From the NCBI GenBank assembly GCA_027486555.1, contig JAIXOX010000120.1, positions 1 to 61,674 on the forward strand: a stretch of DNA of 61,674 bases, read 5' to 3'. Positions 8,609-17,609 of the stretch are shown here, in pieces. Position 1 is the first letter of the stretch. Each line of letters opens with the position of its first letter. The notes under the pieces were generated by a model. It saw only the letters and a program-made list of their open reading frames with translations, was not told the origin of the DNA and ran no database searches. The DNA is from Comamonadaceae bacterium. GTDB taxonomy: Bacteria; Pseudomonadota; Gammaproteobacteria; Burkholderiales; Burkholderiaceae_C. The position numbers were made by a program, and so were the translations under genes.

Positions 8609-9508
8609 TTACTCGGGGTTAGACACACCCGATGCAACGTGGCCTGACGGCACATGCCGGGCGGCCGATTCGATGTGGCCAGTTTGGTCGTCAAAAAAGA
8701 AATCAGGCTCAAACTCACGCAAAAACTCGCCCTTGGGCAAGCCGCCCAAAAACATGGCCTCGTCCACCTCGATGTTCCAATTCATCAGCGTGCGGATGGC
8801 GCGTTCATGCGCGGGCGCGCTGCGCGCTGTGACCAGCGCGGTGCGAATGCGCATGCTGGGCGTGCCCTCTTTTTGCAGGCGGTGCAAAGCGGCCAGCAGG
8901 GGTTTGAACGGGCCGGCCAGCAAAGGTTGCCCTGCCTTGTCCCGCTCATGCGCCTGAAATGCCGACAAACCTTCGGACTGAAACACCCGTTCTGCTTCGT
9001 CCGAAAACAGCACCGCATCGCCGTCAAATGCGATGCGCACCTCGTGGGGGTGAGCCTCGGAGGCCAGGGCCGAGTGGGGGTATACCTGCGCGGCAGGAAC
9101 ACCAGCACCCAAGGCTGCACGCACATCGGACAAATGCGTGGACAAAAACAAATTGGCGTTCAGGGGCTTGAGGTAGCGCCAAGGCGGCTGGCCCCGGGTG
9201 AAGCTGCCGCGCTGTATGGACAGGCCGTAGTGCTGCGCCGAGCGGAACACCCGCATGCCCGAGACCGGGTCGTTGCGCGAGAGGATGACCACCTCGACGC
9301 GTTGCGCATCGGCGTCATTGAAGGCCAACAACTTGCGCACCAGAGAAAAAGCCACGCCCGGTTTGGCCGGTGCTTCCAGACGTTCCAGTTGCAATTGCAT
9401 GTAAGCCCGGTCGTCACCTTGCTCGAAGACCCGGTTTTCTTCTTCAAAGTCAAACAAGGCCCGCGATGAAATCGCAACAACAAGTTGGCCTTCCAGTGAG
9501 ACGGGCAT
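8609..9508 (-). CDS. Cytosolic-type 5'-nucleotidase (NT5C1-like)
   Basis: A 299-residue protein of the bacterial/eukaryotic cytosolic 5'-nucleotidase I family: LVVAISSRALFDFEEEN at the N-terminus, VILSRNDPVSGMRVFRS in the middle, and the characteristic FLGGLPKGEFLREFEPDFFF followed by DDQTGHIESA near the C-terminus. Expected to dephosphorylate nucleoside 5'-monophosphates in the cytoplasm. The start MPVSLEGQL is favoured because GGAG lies 7 bases upstream (ggagatcacg-ATG); longer in-frame starts exist. The octamer array lies just past its stop codon. Confidence 0.87.
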   Translation of the reverse strand: MPVSLEGQLVVAISSRALFDFEEENRVFEQGDDRAYMQLQLERLEAPAKPGVAFSLVRKLLAFNDADAQRVEVVILSRNDPVSGMRVFRSAQHYGLSIQRGSFTRGQPPWRYLKPLNANLFLSTHLSDVRAALGAGVPAAQVYPHSALASEAHPHEVRIAFDGDAVLFSDEAERVFQSEGLSAFQAHERDKAGQPLLAGPFKPLLAALHRLQKEGTPSMRIRTALVTARSAPAHERAIRTLMNWNIEVDEAMFLGGLPKGEFLREFEPDFFFDDQTGHIESAARHVPSGHVASGVSNPE

Positions 9509-9653
9509 CGTGATCTCCAGTGCGTTTGGAATGGTGAAGCGCTTGTGCAGGCGGGCAAGCTTGAGCATAGCCTGTTGTGGGCGCTTGCCAAGCGGCGCAG
9601 GCCTTGAACCCCCGACCAGGCCCATGGTGTGCTGGGCAAGAGCATATGCTCAC

Positions 9654-10277
9654 TTACTTCTTTTCTGAATACGGCGTGACCCCTTTGGCGTCGATGCGGT
9701 AACTGGCCACGCCCATGTGTGAATCGGTTTTGGTGGCGCTCAAGGCACCGGTCACCCACACGGTGTCCATGCTGCGAAAGCGTTTGACGGCCTGGTCGAG
9801 CTTGACATGCACGATCTGGTTGGCGGGCGGTGGCGGCGAGTGCACGCAGGCCCCAAAGTACGGCACCAGCAAAAATTCCTTGAGGCCTTCAGGCAAGTCT
9901 TCCAGGGGGACCAGGTAGCCGGGCAGACGCACGTTTTGCCCCAGGATCAAGGGGTTGATGGGGGCGTTGTCCCACATTTGGCGCATTTTTTTCAGCGCTT
10001 CATCGGCCTTGGGATCGTTGTCTTTCAGGCTTTGCAGGTTCAAGGCCTTGAGGTCTTTGTACGGGTCCCAGCCCGCAGGAATGAGCTGCTCCCAACCGAT
10101 GGTGCGGGCTGCGCCTGGGGTGCTGGCCCCTTCGGGGGCTGCACCCGCCGACAAAGAGGGCTGCACTTGAGGCACGGTGTCGCGTGCAGTCTCGCGCACG
10201 CTTTGCGCACACACGGAACCCGCCAGCAGCAGGGCGGCCAGCAATGCGGTGTTTTGAATGACAAAGGTTTTCTTCAT
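9654..10277 (-). CDS. DUF3299 secreted protein
   Basis: A 207-residue exported protein with a signal peptide (MKKTFVIQNTALLAALLLAG, cleavage after SVCA). The mature part has the DUF3299 blocks GWEQLIPAGW, ILGQNVRLPGYLVPLE and VPYFGACVHSPPPPANQIVH, the last containing the conserved Cys-His pair of the family. Function is unknown; relatives commonly neighbour FtsX-type permeases and LolD-type ATPases, as here (with a repeat array between). A role in envelope metal handling is inferred from that context, not shown. Confidence 0.85.
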   Translation of the reverse strand: MKKTFVIQNTALLAALLLAGSVCAQSVRETARDTVPQVQPSLSAGAAPEGASTPGAARTIGWEQLIPAGWDPYKDLKALNLQSLKDNDPKADEALKKMRQMWDNAPINPLILGQNVRLPGYLVPLEDLPEGLKEFLLVPYFGACVHSPPPPANQIVHVKLDQAVKRFRSMDTVWVTGALSATKTDSHMGVASYRIDAKGVTPYSEKK

Positions 10278-10410
10278 AGGGTCTCCCAATTGAGCACTGT
10301 AAGCCCGCAGGGCCTCTTGAACGCGTGAAAGCCGACTCAGGGGCGGGGTTTTTTTATGGATGCGGCTCTGGCAAGTTTTACGTGAAAGTCTCGGTTCGGA
10401 CAAAGTGATT

Positions 10411-10828
10411 GTGGGAGCCCCGCCCTCGGGGCGATGGTTTGTGGTCTGCGAGGCTTCATCGCGGCGGGGGCGCCGCTCCCACAAAAGAGGAAGGGTGGTC
10501 TGCGAGGCTTCATCGCGGGTTCCATGTGGGAGCCACGCCCTAGGGGCGATGGTTTGTGGTGTGCGAGGCTTCATCGCGGCGGGGGCGCCGCTCCTACAAA
10601 AGAGGAAGGGTGGTCTGCGAGGCTTCATCGCGGGTTCCATGTGGGAGCCCCGCTCTCGGGGCGATGGGTGGTGGACTGCGAGGCTTCATCGCGGCGGGGG
10701 CGTCGCTCCCACAAAAGAGGAAGGGTGGTCTGCGAGGTTTCATCGCGGGTTCCATGTGGGAGCCCCGCCCTCGGGGCGATGGGTGGTGGACTGCAAGGCT
10801 TCATCGCGGCGGGGGCGTCATTCCTACA
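10411..10828. repeat. Tandem REP array, four units with an exact 115-bp period
   Basis: GTGGGAGCC begins at 10411, 10526, 10641 and 10756, exactly 115 bases apart; the last copy is truncated. Each unit contains the palindrome pair plus a linker (agaggaagggtggtctgcga) and a partial extra arm (cttcatcgcgggttccat). The copies differ at scattered bases, including small stem changes. It separates the DUF3299 gene from the ABC permease gene and fills most of the gap 10278-10898. Confidence 0.9.
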
Positions 10829-10898
10829 AATGGGTGTTGATGCAACCCTCTGGGCTGACGCCGTGGACCGAGCAAAATCACGGTTCGGTGGGCCAGAC

Positions 10899-12206
10899 TC
10901 ACACGCGTGGCGACAAGCCATCGGCCAAGGACAAGCGGTAGGCCCGCCAGGCAGGTCCGAGGCTGGCCATCAAGCCAGCCAGCAGCACCGCACCCGCCAA
11001 AGCCAGTTGCGTGGGCAAGGGCGCGGCCAGTTGCAAGCGGATGCCCAGCGACTGCTGCAGCCATGGCGAAGCCAAGGCCATGCCTGCATGGGCCAGCAGC
11101 ACGCCGAACAACACCCCGGCGCAGGTGACCCACAGCCCTTCGAGGGTGAGCAGGCCCAGCACATGGCGCGGTCCGGCGCCCACGGCGCGCAACACCGCCA
11201 ATTCGCGGCGGCGCTCGTTCAGGCCGGCCAGCACCACCGCCATGAGCGAGACCACGCTCACCAAAGCCACCAAGGCTGACACAGCCAGCAAGGCGTTTTC
11301 ACCCAGGCCCAACACCGACCACAACTCATCCAGCGCCACACCGGGCATCACGCCCATCAGGGCTTCCTGTTCGTAAAAATTCACAAAGCGCTGCACATTG
11401 AACACCGCCGCCCGGCTTTTCAGGCCCACCAGGGCGGCCGTGACTTCTTCGGGCTGCAGATTGAATTTGCGCGCCTGATCAGCCGGGATGTGTCCGCCCG
11501 GCATGGGGGTGCCCGCCACCCAGCCCAGGTGCAGAGCTTCCAGTGCCTGAAGGCTCACATGCACCGTGCGGTCCACCGGGGTGCCCGTGGGGGCCAAAAT
11601 ACCGACCACCTTGAAGGGCTTGTCGGCGTGTTCGTCAGTATTTCCGTCGGCTGTCTCCCTTTTGTGGTCATGGTCATGGTCGTGCATGCCGTGACCCAAG
11701 GTGATGCTTTGGCCTAGGCCATAACCCATTTGGCGCGCCACTTCGGCCCCGATCACCGCTTCGTACAAACCATCCAGCGTGTCTGCAAACGCCGCGCCTT
11801 GCTGCAAGACCAGCGGCTGTTTGTCGCCATAGGCAAAGTGCTGAAAGTAAGCGGGTGTGGTGCCCAGCACCGGAAAGCCCCGGTGCGAATCGCCCAGACT
11901 CAAGGGCACCACCCAGGACACCGACCGGTGCTGGGCCAGCTTGTTCACGCTGTCCATGCTCATGCTTTGTGGCACGCTGCCGATGTGGAACACCGAAAAC
12001 AGCATCAGCTGCACCGGGCTGCTGCGCGCGCCCACGATCAAATCGACGCCGCTGACCGATTGTGAAAAGCTGCTGCGGATGTCGTGGCGCAAACGCTCCA
12101 GTGTCCACAGCAAGGCGGTGGCCAGGGCCAGTGACACGACCACCCAGATCAGGGTGCTGCGGCGGTTCCAGGCGCTTTGCCGGGCGATGTTGAGCAGGCT
12201 GTTCAT
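10899..12206 (-). CDS. FtsX/MacB-type ABC transporter permease with His-rich loop
   Basis: A 435-residue inner-membrane protein. It has an N-terminal span (TLIWVVVSLALATALLW), a large periplasmic MacB-type domain, and three C-terminal spans (from LLAVSALVALVSVVSLMAVV, LEGLWVTCAGVLFGVLL, ALAGAVLLAGLMASLG) with the FtsX signature RRRELAVLRAVGAGPRHVL. In the periplasmic domain, residues about 172-193 are rich in His and Asp (HGMHDHDHDHKRE, then DEHADK), a pattern typical of metal binding. The start MNSLLNIARQ overlaps the ATPase stop (ATGA). With the adjacent ATPase it would form a mechanotransmission-type ABC complex rather than an importer. Confidence 0.9.
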   Translation of the reverse strand: MNSLLNIARQSAWNRRSTLIWVVVSLALATALLWTLERLRHDIRSSFSQSVSGVDLIVGARSSPVQLMLFSVFHIGSVPQSMSMDSVNKLAQHRSVSWVVPLSLGDSHRGFPVLGTTPAYFQHFAYGDKQPLVLQQGAAFADTLDGLYEAVIGAEVARQMGYGLGQSITLGHGMHDHDHDHKRETADGNTDEHADKPFKVVGILAPTGTPVDRTVHVSLQALEALHLGWVAGTPMPGGHIPADQARKFNLQPEEVTAALVGLKSRAAVFNVQRFVNFYEQEALMGVMPGVALDELWSVLGLGENALLAVSALVALVSVVSLMAVVLAGLNERRRELAVLRAVGAGPRHVLGLLTLEGLWVTCAGVLFGVLLAHAGMALASPWLQQSLGIRLQLAAPLPTQLALAGAVLLAGLMASLGPAWRAYRLSLADGLSPRV

Positions 12207-12892
12207 GCGCTCACCTCCGCTTGCTGCAAGGCGGGCAAGGACCATTGCACATCAAAACGCACGGCTTGCTGTTCGTCGTGGCTCACACACACCAAGGTGC
12301 TGCCGGCGTCGCGTGCGGCTTGCAGCAACAAGTCCATGAAGCCTTGCCGCAAGGCAGCATCCAGGGCGGAGGTGGGCTCGTCGGCCAAAATCAATTCGGG
12401 CTGGCCCATCAAGGCGCGGGCAGCGGCCACGCGTTGCTGCTGGCCCACCGACAAGGCGTCGGCGCGGCGGCTCCACAGCGCCTCGGGCAAACCCATGCGC
12501 TGCAACCAGTTTTGGGCCGCGGCCTCGGGGCCACCGGCGGCTTGGCAGCGAGCGCGGCGCAAGGCCGAAAAGCGGCAAGGCAGGGTCACGTTGTCCAGCA
12601 CGTTCAGGTAGGGCAGCAAATTGAACTGCTGAAACATGACACCCACATGGTCGGCCCGAAAGGCGTCGCGCTGGCCGGCCTTCAAGGCGGCCCAGTCTTG
12701 CCCGAGCAAAGACACACGCCCTTGGTTGGGAGACAACACGCCCGACAGCAAGCCCAGCAAGGTGCTTTTGCCACAGCCGCTGGGGCCATGCAAAAAAACG
12801 GTTTGCCCGCTGCTGACGTGCAGACGCCCCAGCGACAGGGTGTCTTGGCCCCCTGAGGCCCATGCGAAGCGCAATGGCTCGATGTCAATCAC
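12203..12892 (-). CDS. LolD-type ABC transporter ATP-binding protein
   Basis: A 229-residue ATPase partner of the adjacent FtsX-type permease. Walker A is GPSGCGKST, the Q-loop is MFQQFNLLPYL, the signature is LSVGQQQR (with V in place of the usual G), Walker B is [12 protein letters not shown], and the H-loop is VSHDEQ. The start is GTG at 12892 with AGGGAG a few bases upstream; an in-frame TTG at 12919 is less likely. Its stop overlaps the permease ATG. Substrate unknown; the His-rich partner suggests metal or metal-protein handling. Confidence 0.9.
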   Translation of the reverse strand: MIDIEPLRFAWASGGQDTLSLGRLHVSSGQTVFLHGPSGCGKSTLLGLLSGVLSPNQGRVSLLGQDWAALKAGQRDAFRADHVGVMFQQFNLLPYLNVLDNVTLPCRFSALRRARCQAAGGPEAAAQNWLQRMGLPEALWSRRADALSVGQQQRVAAARALMGQPELILADEPTSALDAALRQGFMDLLLQAARDAGSTLVCVSHDEQQAVRFDVQWSLPALQQAEVSA

Positions 12893-12928
12893 AACACTCT
12901 CCCTGTGTAGAGGCGGCAATATACCCGC

Positions 12929-13879
12929 TCAGTGGGACGCGGTGATCTTTCTCCGGCTTTCTCTGCGGGCAATCCAAACGGTGGCACCCAGGATGACCAA
13001 GGCCCCGGCCCAAGTCCATTGGCTGGGCACATCACCAAACACCAGCCAGCCCAGCAAGGAGGCCCAGACCAAGTCCAGAAAGCGCAGGGACTGGGTGGCC
13101 GAAATGTCGGCCAAACCAAAGGCCCGTGTGAGGCAGTAATGGGCCAGCGTGCCCAAGACCCCGGTGGCGGCAAAGCCGATCCACTGCATGAGCGTGGGCG
13201 CTTGCCAGTTGGGCAGGGCCATGGGCAAGCTCAAAACCGTGACGGTCAGGGCTTGCCACAGCACAATCACGCCTGCTTTTTCGTAGCGGGTCAGGGCCTT
13301 GGTGATGAGAAAGGATGCCGCAAACACCGGCGAAGAAGCCAACATGACCAGGTTGAACCAGCCGCCCTCGCCCGACATCTTGGGCAAGACCACCACCAGC
13401 ACCCCCGCAAAACCCACAATGGCGGCGATCCAGCGGTCTTTGCGCATGGGTTCGCCCAAAAACCAGGCGGCCCCGAGCATGATGAAAATCGGACCGGTAA
13501 AACCAATGGCGGTCATGTCGGCCAGGGGGATTTTGGGCAGGGCCGTGAACCACAAAATCAGGCCCAGGGTGTGCACCCCGCCGCGCCAGAACTGGCCCGC
13601 CATGTTGACCGGCATGTAAGCCCGCCAGCCATCGCGCCAGACCCAGGGCAAGATGAACAGCAGGCCAAACAGATAGCGCAAAAACTGGGACTGGTACACA
13701 TCCAGGTGCAGCGTCAAGTCCCGGGCAATCGCGTTCAAAAATGAAAAAAACAAGCCGCCCAGCACCATCCAGACCATGCCTTGCACCGCCGCAGGCCAAG
13801 CCGCAAACACGCGCAGGCCGCGCTGGTACGCGTTGGCGCAGCGCCGAATCCAGGAGGGCGGGGTTTGGGGGGGCGTCAT
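12929..13879 (-). CDS. EamA/DMT-family transporter
   Basis: A 316-residue inner-membrane protein with about ten spans in two EamA repeats. Recognisable blocks are FSFLNAIARDL, ALPKIPLADMTAIGFTGPIF at the end of repeat 1, and FGLADISATQSLRFLDLVWA with FGDVPSQWTWAGALVILGAT at the end of repeat 2. The family exports or imports small metabolites; the substrate cannot be told from sequence. Stand-alone gene between the ABC pair and the type II secretion cluster; starts at ATG 13879. Confidence 0.88.
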   Translation of the reverse strand: MTPPQTPPSWIRRCANAYQRGLRVFAAWPAAVQGMVWMVLGGLFFSFLNAIARDLTLHLDVYQSQFLRYLFGLLFILPWVWRDGWRAYMPVNMAGQFWRGGVHTLGLILWFTALPKIPLADMTAIGFTGPIFIMLGAAWFLGEPMRKDRWIAAIVGFAGVLVVVLPKMSGEGGWFNLVMLASSPVFAASFLITKALTRYEKAGVIVLWQALTVTVLSLPMALPNWQAPTLMQWIGFAATGVLGTLAHYCLTRAFGLADISATQSLRFLDLVWASLLGWLVFGDVPSQWTWAGALVILGATVWIARRESRRKITASH

Positions 13880-13978
13880 GCCGAGGGCGTGTGCAAAATG
13901 TCCATCACCGGATCATCTTAAGGCCAGCTCTGCGCAGCCAGGGTCGCTTGCGTTACGTGGCGCAGCCCCTGCACGCCT

Positions 13979-15217
13979 TCACTTGACCCATTGGTTCAGT
14001 TGCATGATGGGCATGAGCACCGCCAGCACAATCAGCATGACCACACCGCCCATGGCGACGATGAGCAAGGGCTCCAGCACCGTGGCCAAGGCCATGGCGC
14101 GGCGCTGCACTTCGCTGGACAGTTGCGTGGCCGCCCTTTGCAGCATCAAGGGCAGTTGGCCGGTTTGTTCGCCCAGCCGTGCAAACATCGACAACAAACC
14201 CGGAAACCGGGCGTTTTGCGCCAAGGCGGTGCCCAGGGGCGCGCCTTCGCGCACACGCACCAGGGCCTCCAGGGCGTCGGCCCGGAGGGCTTGGTTGGAC
14301 AAAGTGTCGGCCGCCGCTTGCAGCGCTTTGAGAATGGGCACACCTGCCGCCGTGAGCATGGCCAAGGTGGAAGCAAAGCGGGCGCTGTTGTAGCCCCGGG
14401 CCAGTCGCCCGATCAGGGGCAGGCGCAGCCAGGCGGCGTCAAAGCGCAGGCGCAAGGCCGTTTGGCGCATGGCCAATCGAAAGGCCACCCCGGCACAGAC
14501 CAGCACCAGCAGCATCAACCAGCCCCAATTGCGCACCAGGTCGCTCAGGGCCAGCATGGCCACCGTCAGGCCAGGCAGTTGGCGTTGCGTACCGGCAAAC
14601 ACCCCGGCGACTTGCGGCACCACCGAGGTCATCAAAAACACCACGATGGCCAAAGCCACCAGGCTCACGATGGCGGGGTACAGCGAGGCCGACAGCAATT
14701 TGGAGCGCAGCACCTGCTGGTCTTCCAGGTCGGCGGCCAATTGGTGCAGCACATCGGACAGGTGCCCACTTTGCTCGCCTGCGGCGATTACGGCGCGGTC
14801 GATGGCTGGAAACTCTTTGGGAAACTGCGCCAAAGCGCGGCCCAAAGTGCTGCCCGAGTTGACCTCGGCCCGGATGGCGGCCATCAGTTGGCCTTGTTTG
14901 TCGTGGTCGGCTTCTTCGGCCAAGGCCGACAAGGCGCGCTCGATGGGCAGGCCGCTGCCCACCAAACTGGCCAGTTGGCGCGTCCACACGGCGCGTTGGC
15001 TGCTGGTGAACACCCGGCCTTGGCCTACTGGCCTTTGCCACCACGGCAAGGCGGCGTCCGCATCACTCCCGCTGCCCGAGGCAATGGGCTCCACCAGCAA
15101 GGGCACCAAGGACTGCGCGCGCAGCTGGGTGCGTGCGGTTTTCAGGCTGTCGGCCTCCAAGGTGCCTTTGCGCGAGCTGCCATTGGATTGCAGGGCTTCA
15201 AATCGGTAAGCGGGCAT
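13979..15217 (-). CDS. gspF: Type II secretion inner-membrane protein GspF
   Basis: A 412-residue polytopic protein of the type II secretion assembly platform. It starts MPAYRFEALQSNG as GspF does, has two T2SSF domains (ASLVGSGLPIERALSALAEE and LTAAGVPILKALQAAADTL), and membrane segments VALAIVVFLMTSVVPQV, LMLLVLVCAGVAF and the C-terminal MGGVVMLIVLAVLMPIMQLN. It is separated from gspE by a mipA-type gene, an unusual insertion in the gsp order. Confidence 0.96.
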   Translation of the reverse strand: MPAYRFEALQSNGSSRKGTLEADSLKTARTQLRAQSLVPLLVEPIASGSGSDADAALPWWQRPVGQGRVFTSSQRAVWTRQLASLVGSGLPIERALSALAEEADHDKQGQLMAAIRAEVNSGSTLGRALAQFPKEFPAIDRAVIAAGEQSGHLSDVLHQLAADLEDQQVLRSKLLSASLYPAIVSLVALAIVVFLMTSVVPQVAGVFAGTQRQLPGLTVAMLALSDLVRNWGWLMLLVLVCAGVAFRLAMRQTALRLRFDAAWLRLPLIGRLARGYNSARFASTLAMLTAAGVPILKALQAAADTLSNQALRADALEALVRVREGAPLGTALAQNARFPGLLSMFARLGEQTGQLPLMLQRAATQLSSEVQRRAMALATVLEPLLIVAMGGVVMLIVLAVLMPIMQLNQWVK

Positions 15218-15226
15218 GTCGTGTTC

Positions 15227-16189
15227 TCAGCGGCTGAAGTAAAGCAGGCCCAGTTGGCCGCTCCATCTGGATTGGCTGGGGCTGACTTCGTTGACTTGAC
15301 CCAAGTGGCGAGTGGTGCCCAGGCTGCCAAACCAGGCCCATTGCGGGTTGATGGCGTAGCGGTAACTCATGCCCAAGCCCCAATCGCCCAGACCGGCTTG
15401 CCAGCCGCCCTCAGGGGTGGGTCTCAAGCGCAGTTGGGTGGCCCAGTGCCGGGCCGTGGCCCAGGAGGCACCGCTGCTCAGGCTCAGGGTGCTGCGCTCG
15501 CTCAAGGGCCACAAGTAAGAGGCGCCCATGGACAAGGTGGTCCCATCACCCCGGTTCAACAGGTCTTGTGTGACATCGCTGCCCAGCGACCAGTGTTTGT
15601 CCAGTCGATAGCCTATGCTGACGCGTGCGCGTACGGTGTTTTTGCCCGAACTGAAACCGTCGAAGCTGGTGTTGTCCTCGATGTTTTGGATGCGTGCGGA
15701 CAAGGCGATTTGGAGTTTGTCGTCATCGCGCAGGTCATAGGCCAAATTGGTGGATTCGCGGTAGCCGCTGAATTTGAACCATTCTTCTCCCGTGGCATGG
15801 CCCAGTCGCCAGCGTCCGTAGCGCAGGCCCAGCACGGGGCGCAGGTTCATGCCTTTACGGCCATCGGCTTGCTCAGTGGACTTGAGTTTGAGCCCCAGGG
15901 TGTATTGCCAACCCTTGGCCGGGATTTCGCCTGTGGCGGTGGCCTCGGGTGCGGTGTCTTGGGCTGCGTTTTGTGTGGAGTCTTGTGTGGTGCGGTCTGC
16001 GGGGTCTGCAGCCTCGGACGCTGTAAGCGTCTTGTCCGGGGCTTGGCTTGGCCTTACAAGGTCTGCTTGAGCTTGGGCGGCACCTGTCAACAACACCCAA
16101 GCCCAGCCCATCGCCTGCAGACGCAGGAACCCCGGGCGCTTGATGGCCGCTGCAACGAAGCTGGAACGGGGCAAGGATGTGGGGCGCAC
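15227..16189 (-). CDS. MipA/OmpV-family outer-membrane protein
   Basis: A 320-residue exported protein, predicted beta-barrel. The GTG start gives a long basic signal sequence ending near TGAAQAQA; an in-frame ATG 26 codons later is an alternative. A low-complexity Thr/Ala/Asp stretch follows, then alternating amphipathic strands with YTLGLKLKS, RPVLGLRYGRWRLGH and VRARVSIGYRLDKHWSLG as in MipA/OmpV scaffolding proteins, ending in the aromatic LYFSR. It lies 6 bases after gspE and 9 before gspF, so it is transcribed with the secretion genes. It could be a secretion accessory or an unrelated passenger. Confidence 0.8.
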   Translation of the reverse strand: MRPTSLPRSSFVAAAIKRPGFLRLQAMGWAWVLLTGAAQAQADLVRPSQAPDKTLTASEAADPADRTTQDSTQNAAQDTAPEATATGEIPAKGWQYTLGLKLKSTEQADGRKGMNLRPVLGLRYGRWRLGHATGEEWFKFSGYRESTNLAYDLRDDDKLQIALSARIQNIEDNTSFDGFSSGKNTVRARVSIGYRLDKHWSLGSDVTQDLLNRGDGTTLSMGASYLWPLSERSTLSLSSGASWATARHWATQLRLRPTPEGGWQAGLGDWGLGMSYRYAINPQWAWFGSLGTTRHLGQVNEVSPSQSRWSGQLGLLYFSR

Positions 16190-16195
16190 GGGGCT

Positions 16196-17602
16196 TCAGT
16201 CCCGCGTCACGCGCAGCAGTTCTTCGGCGCTGGTGATGCCCGCATCCACCAAGCGCTGGCCGTCATCACGCATGAGCACCATGCCCTCGGCCAGGGCGGT
16301 GGCGCGCAAGTCGGCCTCGGCGGCGCGGTTGTGGATTTGGGCCTTGATGACGTCACTGGCCACCAGCAGCTCAAACACCCCGGTGCGCCCGGCGTAACCG
16401 GTGTGGCCGCAGGCGTCGCAGCCCGCGCCGTGGCAGGCGGTGCAGCGCTTGCGCACCAGGCGCTGGGCCAGCACGCCCAAGAGCGAGGAGCTGAGCAAAA
16501 ACGGCTCCACCCCCATGTCGATCAATCGGTTCACAGCGCTGGCCGCGTCGTTGGTGTGCAGCGTGGCCAGCACCAGATGGCCCGTCAGCGACGCCTGAAT
16601 GGCAATTTGTGCGGTTTCAAAGTCGCGAATCTCGCCAATCATGATCACGTCCGGGTCTTGCCGCAGGATGGCGCGCAGGGCCTTGGCAAAACTCAGGTCG
16701 ATCTTGGCATTGACCTGCGTTTGGCCCACGCCCGGCAGCTCGTACTCGATGGGGTCTTCCACCGTCATGATGTTGTTGCGCGTGGCGTCCAGCCGCTGCA
16801 GCGCGGCATACAGGCTGGTGGTTTTGCCCGAACCGGTGGGGCCGGTGACCAGCAAAATGCCGTGCGGCTGGTGGATCAACTGGTCAATTTGCGCCAGCAC
16901 CTGACCCTGCATGCCCACGGCTTCGAGGGTCAGGCGCGCCTCGCTCTTGTCCAGCAGGCGCAGCACGGCGCGTTCACCATGTGCGCTGGGCAGGGTGGAC
17001 ACGCGCACATCGACCGCGCGCGAGCCCAAGCGCAGGCTGATGCGGCCGTCTTGCGGGAGTCGTTTTTCTGCAATGTCGAGTTCGGCCATGATTTTCAGGC
17101 GCGAAATCAATGCTGCGTGCAGCGCCCGGTTCGGTTGTACAACCTCGCGCAGGGTGCCGTCTATGCGAAAGCGCACACTCGAATGGCGTTCATAAGGTTC
17201 GATGTGGATGTCGCTGGCCCCATCGCGTGCGGCTTGCGTGAGCAAGGCGTTGAGCATGCGGATGATGGGCGCGTCGTCGCTGGCCTCCAGCAGGTCTTCC
17301 ACCGCAGGCAGCTCTTGCATCATGCGCGAGAGGTCGGCTTCGGATTCGACTTCGCTGACCACGGCGGCGGCGGTGGAGCTGCTGTTGGCCTGGCCACCCG
17401 AGTAGGCTAGGTGAATGCGTTGGCCCAATTGGGTGGCGCTGCTGTGCTGCACCTGCCAATTTGGCCCAGCAAACTGGCGCGTCACCTCGGACATGGCCGA
17501 GCGGTCGCTCTCGTCACAAAACCAGAGGTTCAGTCCCTGGGCATCGTCTTCGAGCAACAAACGATGCGTGCGGGCAAAGGCATAGGGCAGGGGGTAGCGC
17601 AT
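16196..17602 (-). CDS. gspE: Type II secretion ATPase GspE
   Basis: A 468-residue cytoplasmic ATPase driving pseudopilus assembly. Walker A is GPTGSGKTT, the Asp box is DGASDIHIEP, Walker B is RDPDVIMIGEIRD (here RQDPDVIMIGEIRD), and the His box is LATLHTNDA. Near the C-terminus is the four-cysteine zinc module CTACHGAGCDACG. The N-terminal domain is shorter than in Pseudomonas XcpR. Start chosen at ATG 17602 (MRYPLPYAF) because the longer reading uses TTG. Seven bases follow gspD. Confidence 0.96.
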   Translation of the reverse strand: MRYPLPYAFARTHRLLLEDDAQGLNLWFCDESDRSAMSEVTRQFAGPNWQVQHSSATQLGQRIHLAYSGGQANSSSTAAAVVSEVESEADLSRMMQELPAVEDLLEASDDAPIIRMLNALLTQAARDGASDIHIEPYERHSSVRFRIDGTLREVVQPNRALHAALISRLKIMAELDIAEKRLPQDGRISLRLGSRAVDVRVSTLPSAHGERAVLRLLDKSEARLTLEAVGMQGQVLAQIDQLIHQPHGILLVTGPTGSGKTTSLYAALQRLDATRNNIMTVEDPIEYELPGVGQTQVNAKIDLSFAKALRAILRQDPDVIMIGEIRDFETAQIAIQASLTGHLVLATLHTNDAASAVNRLIDMGVEPFLLSSSLLGVLAQRLVRKRCTACHGAGCDACGHTGYAGRTGVFELLVASDVIKAQIHNRAAEADLRATALAEGMVLMRDDGQRLVDAGITSAEELLRVTRD

Positions 17603-17609
17603 GGACAAC

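Noticed and set aside
10337..11279. Several frames within the 115-bp REP array
   Set aside because: Same cause: repeated non-coding palindromes without stops in some frames.
13991..17410. Very long open frame of 1139 codons on the plus strand across gspF, mipA and gspE
   Set aside because: It is the antisense shadow of three well-identified genes; composition is dominated by His, Gln and Gly as expected from high-GC antisense frames, with no domain recognised.
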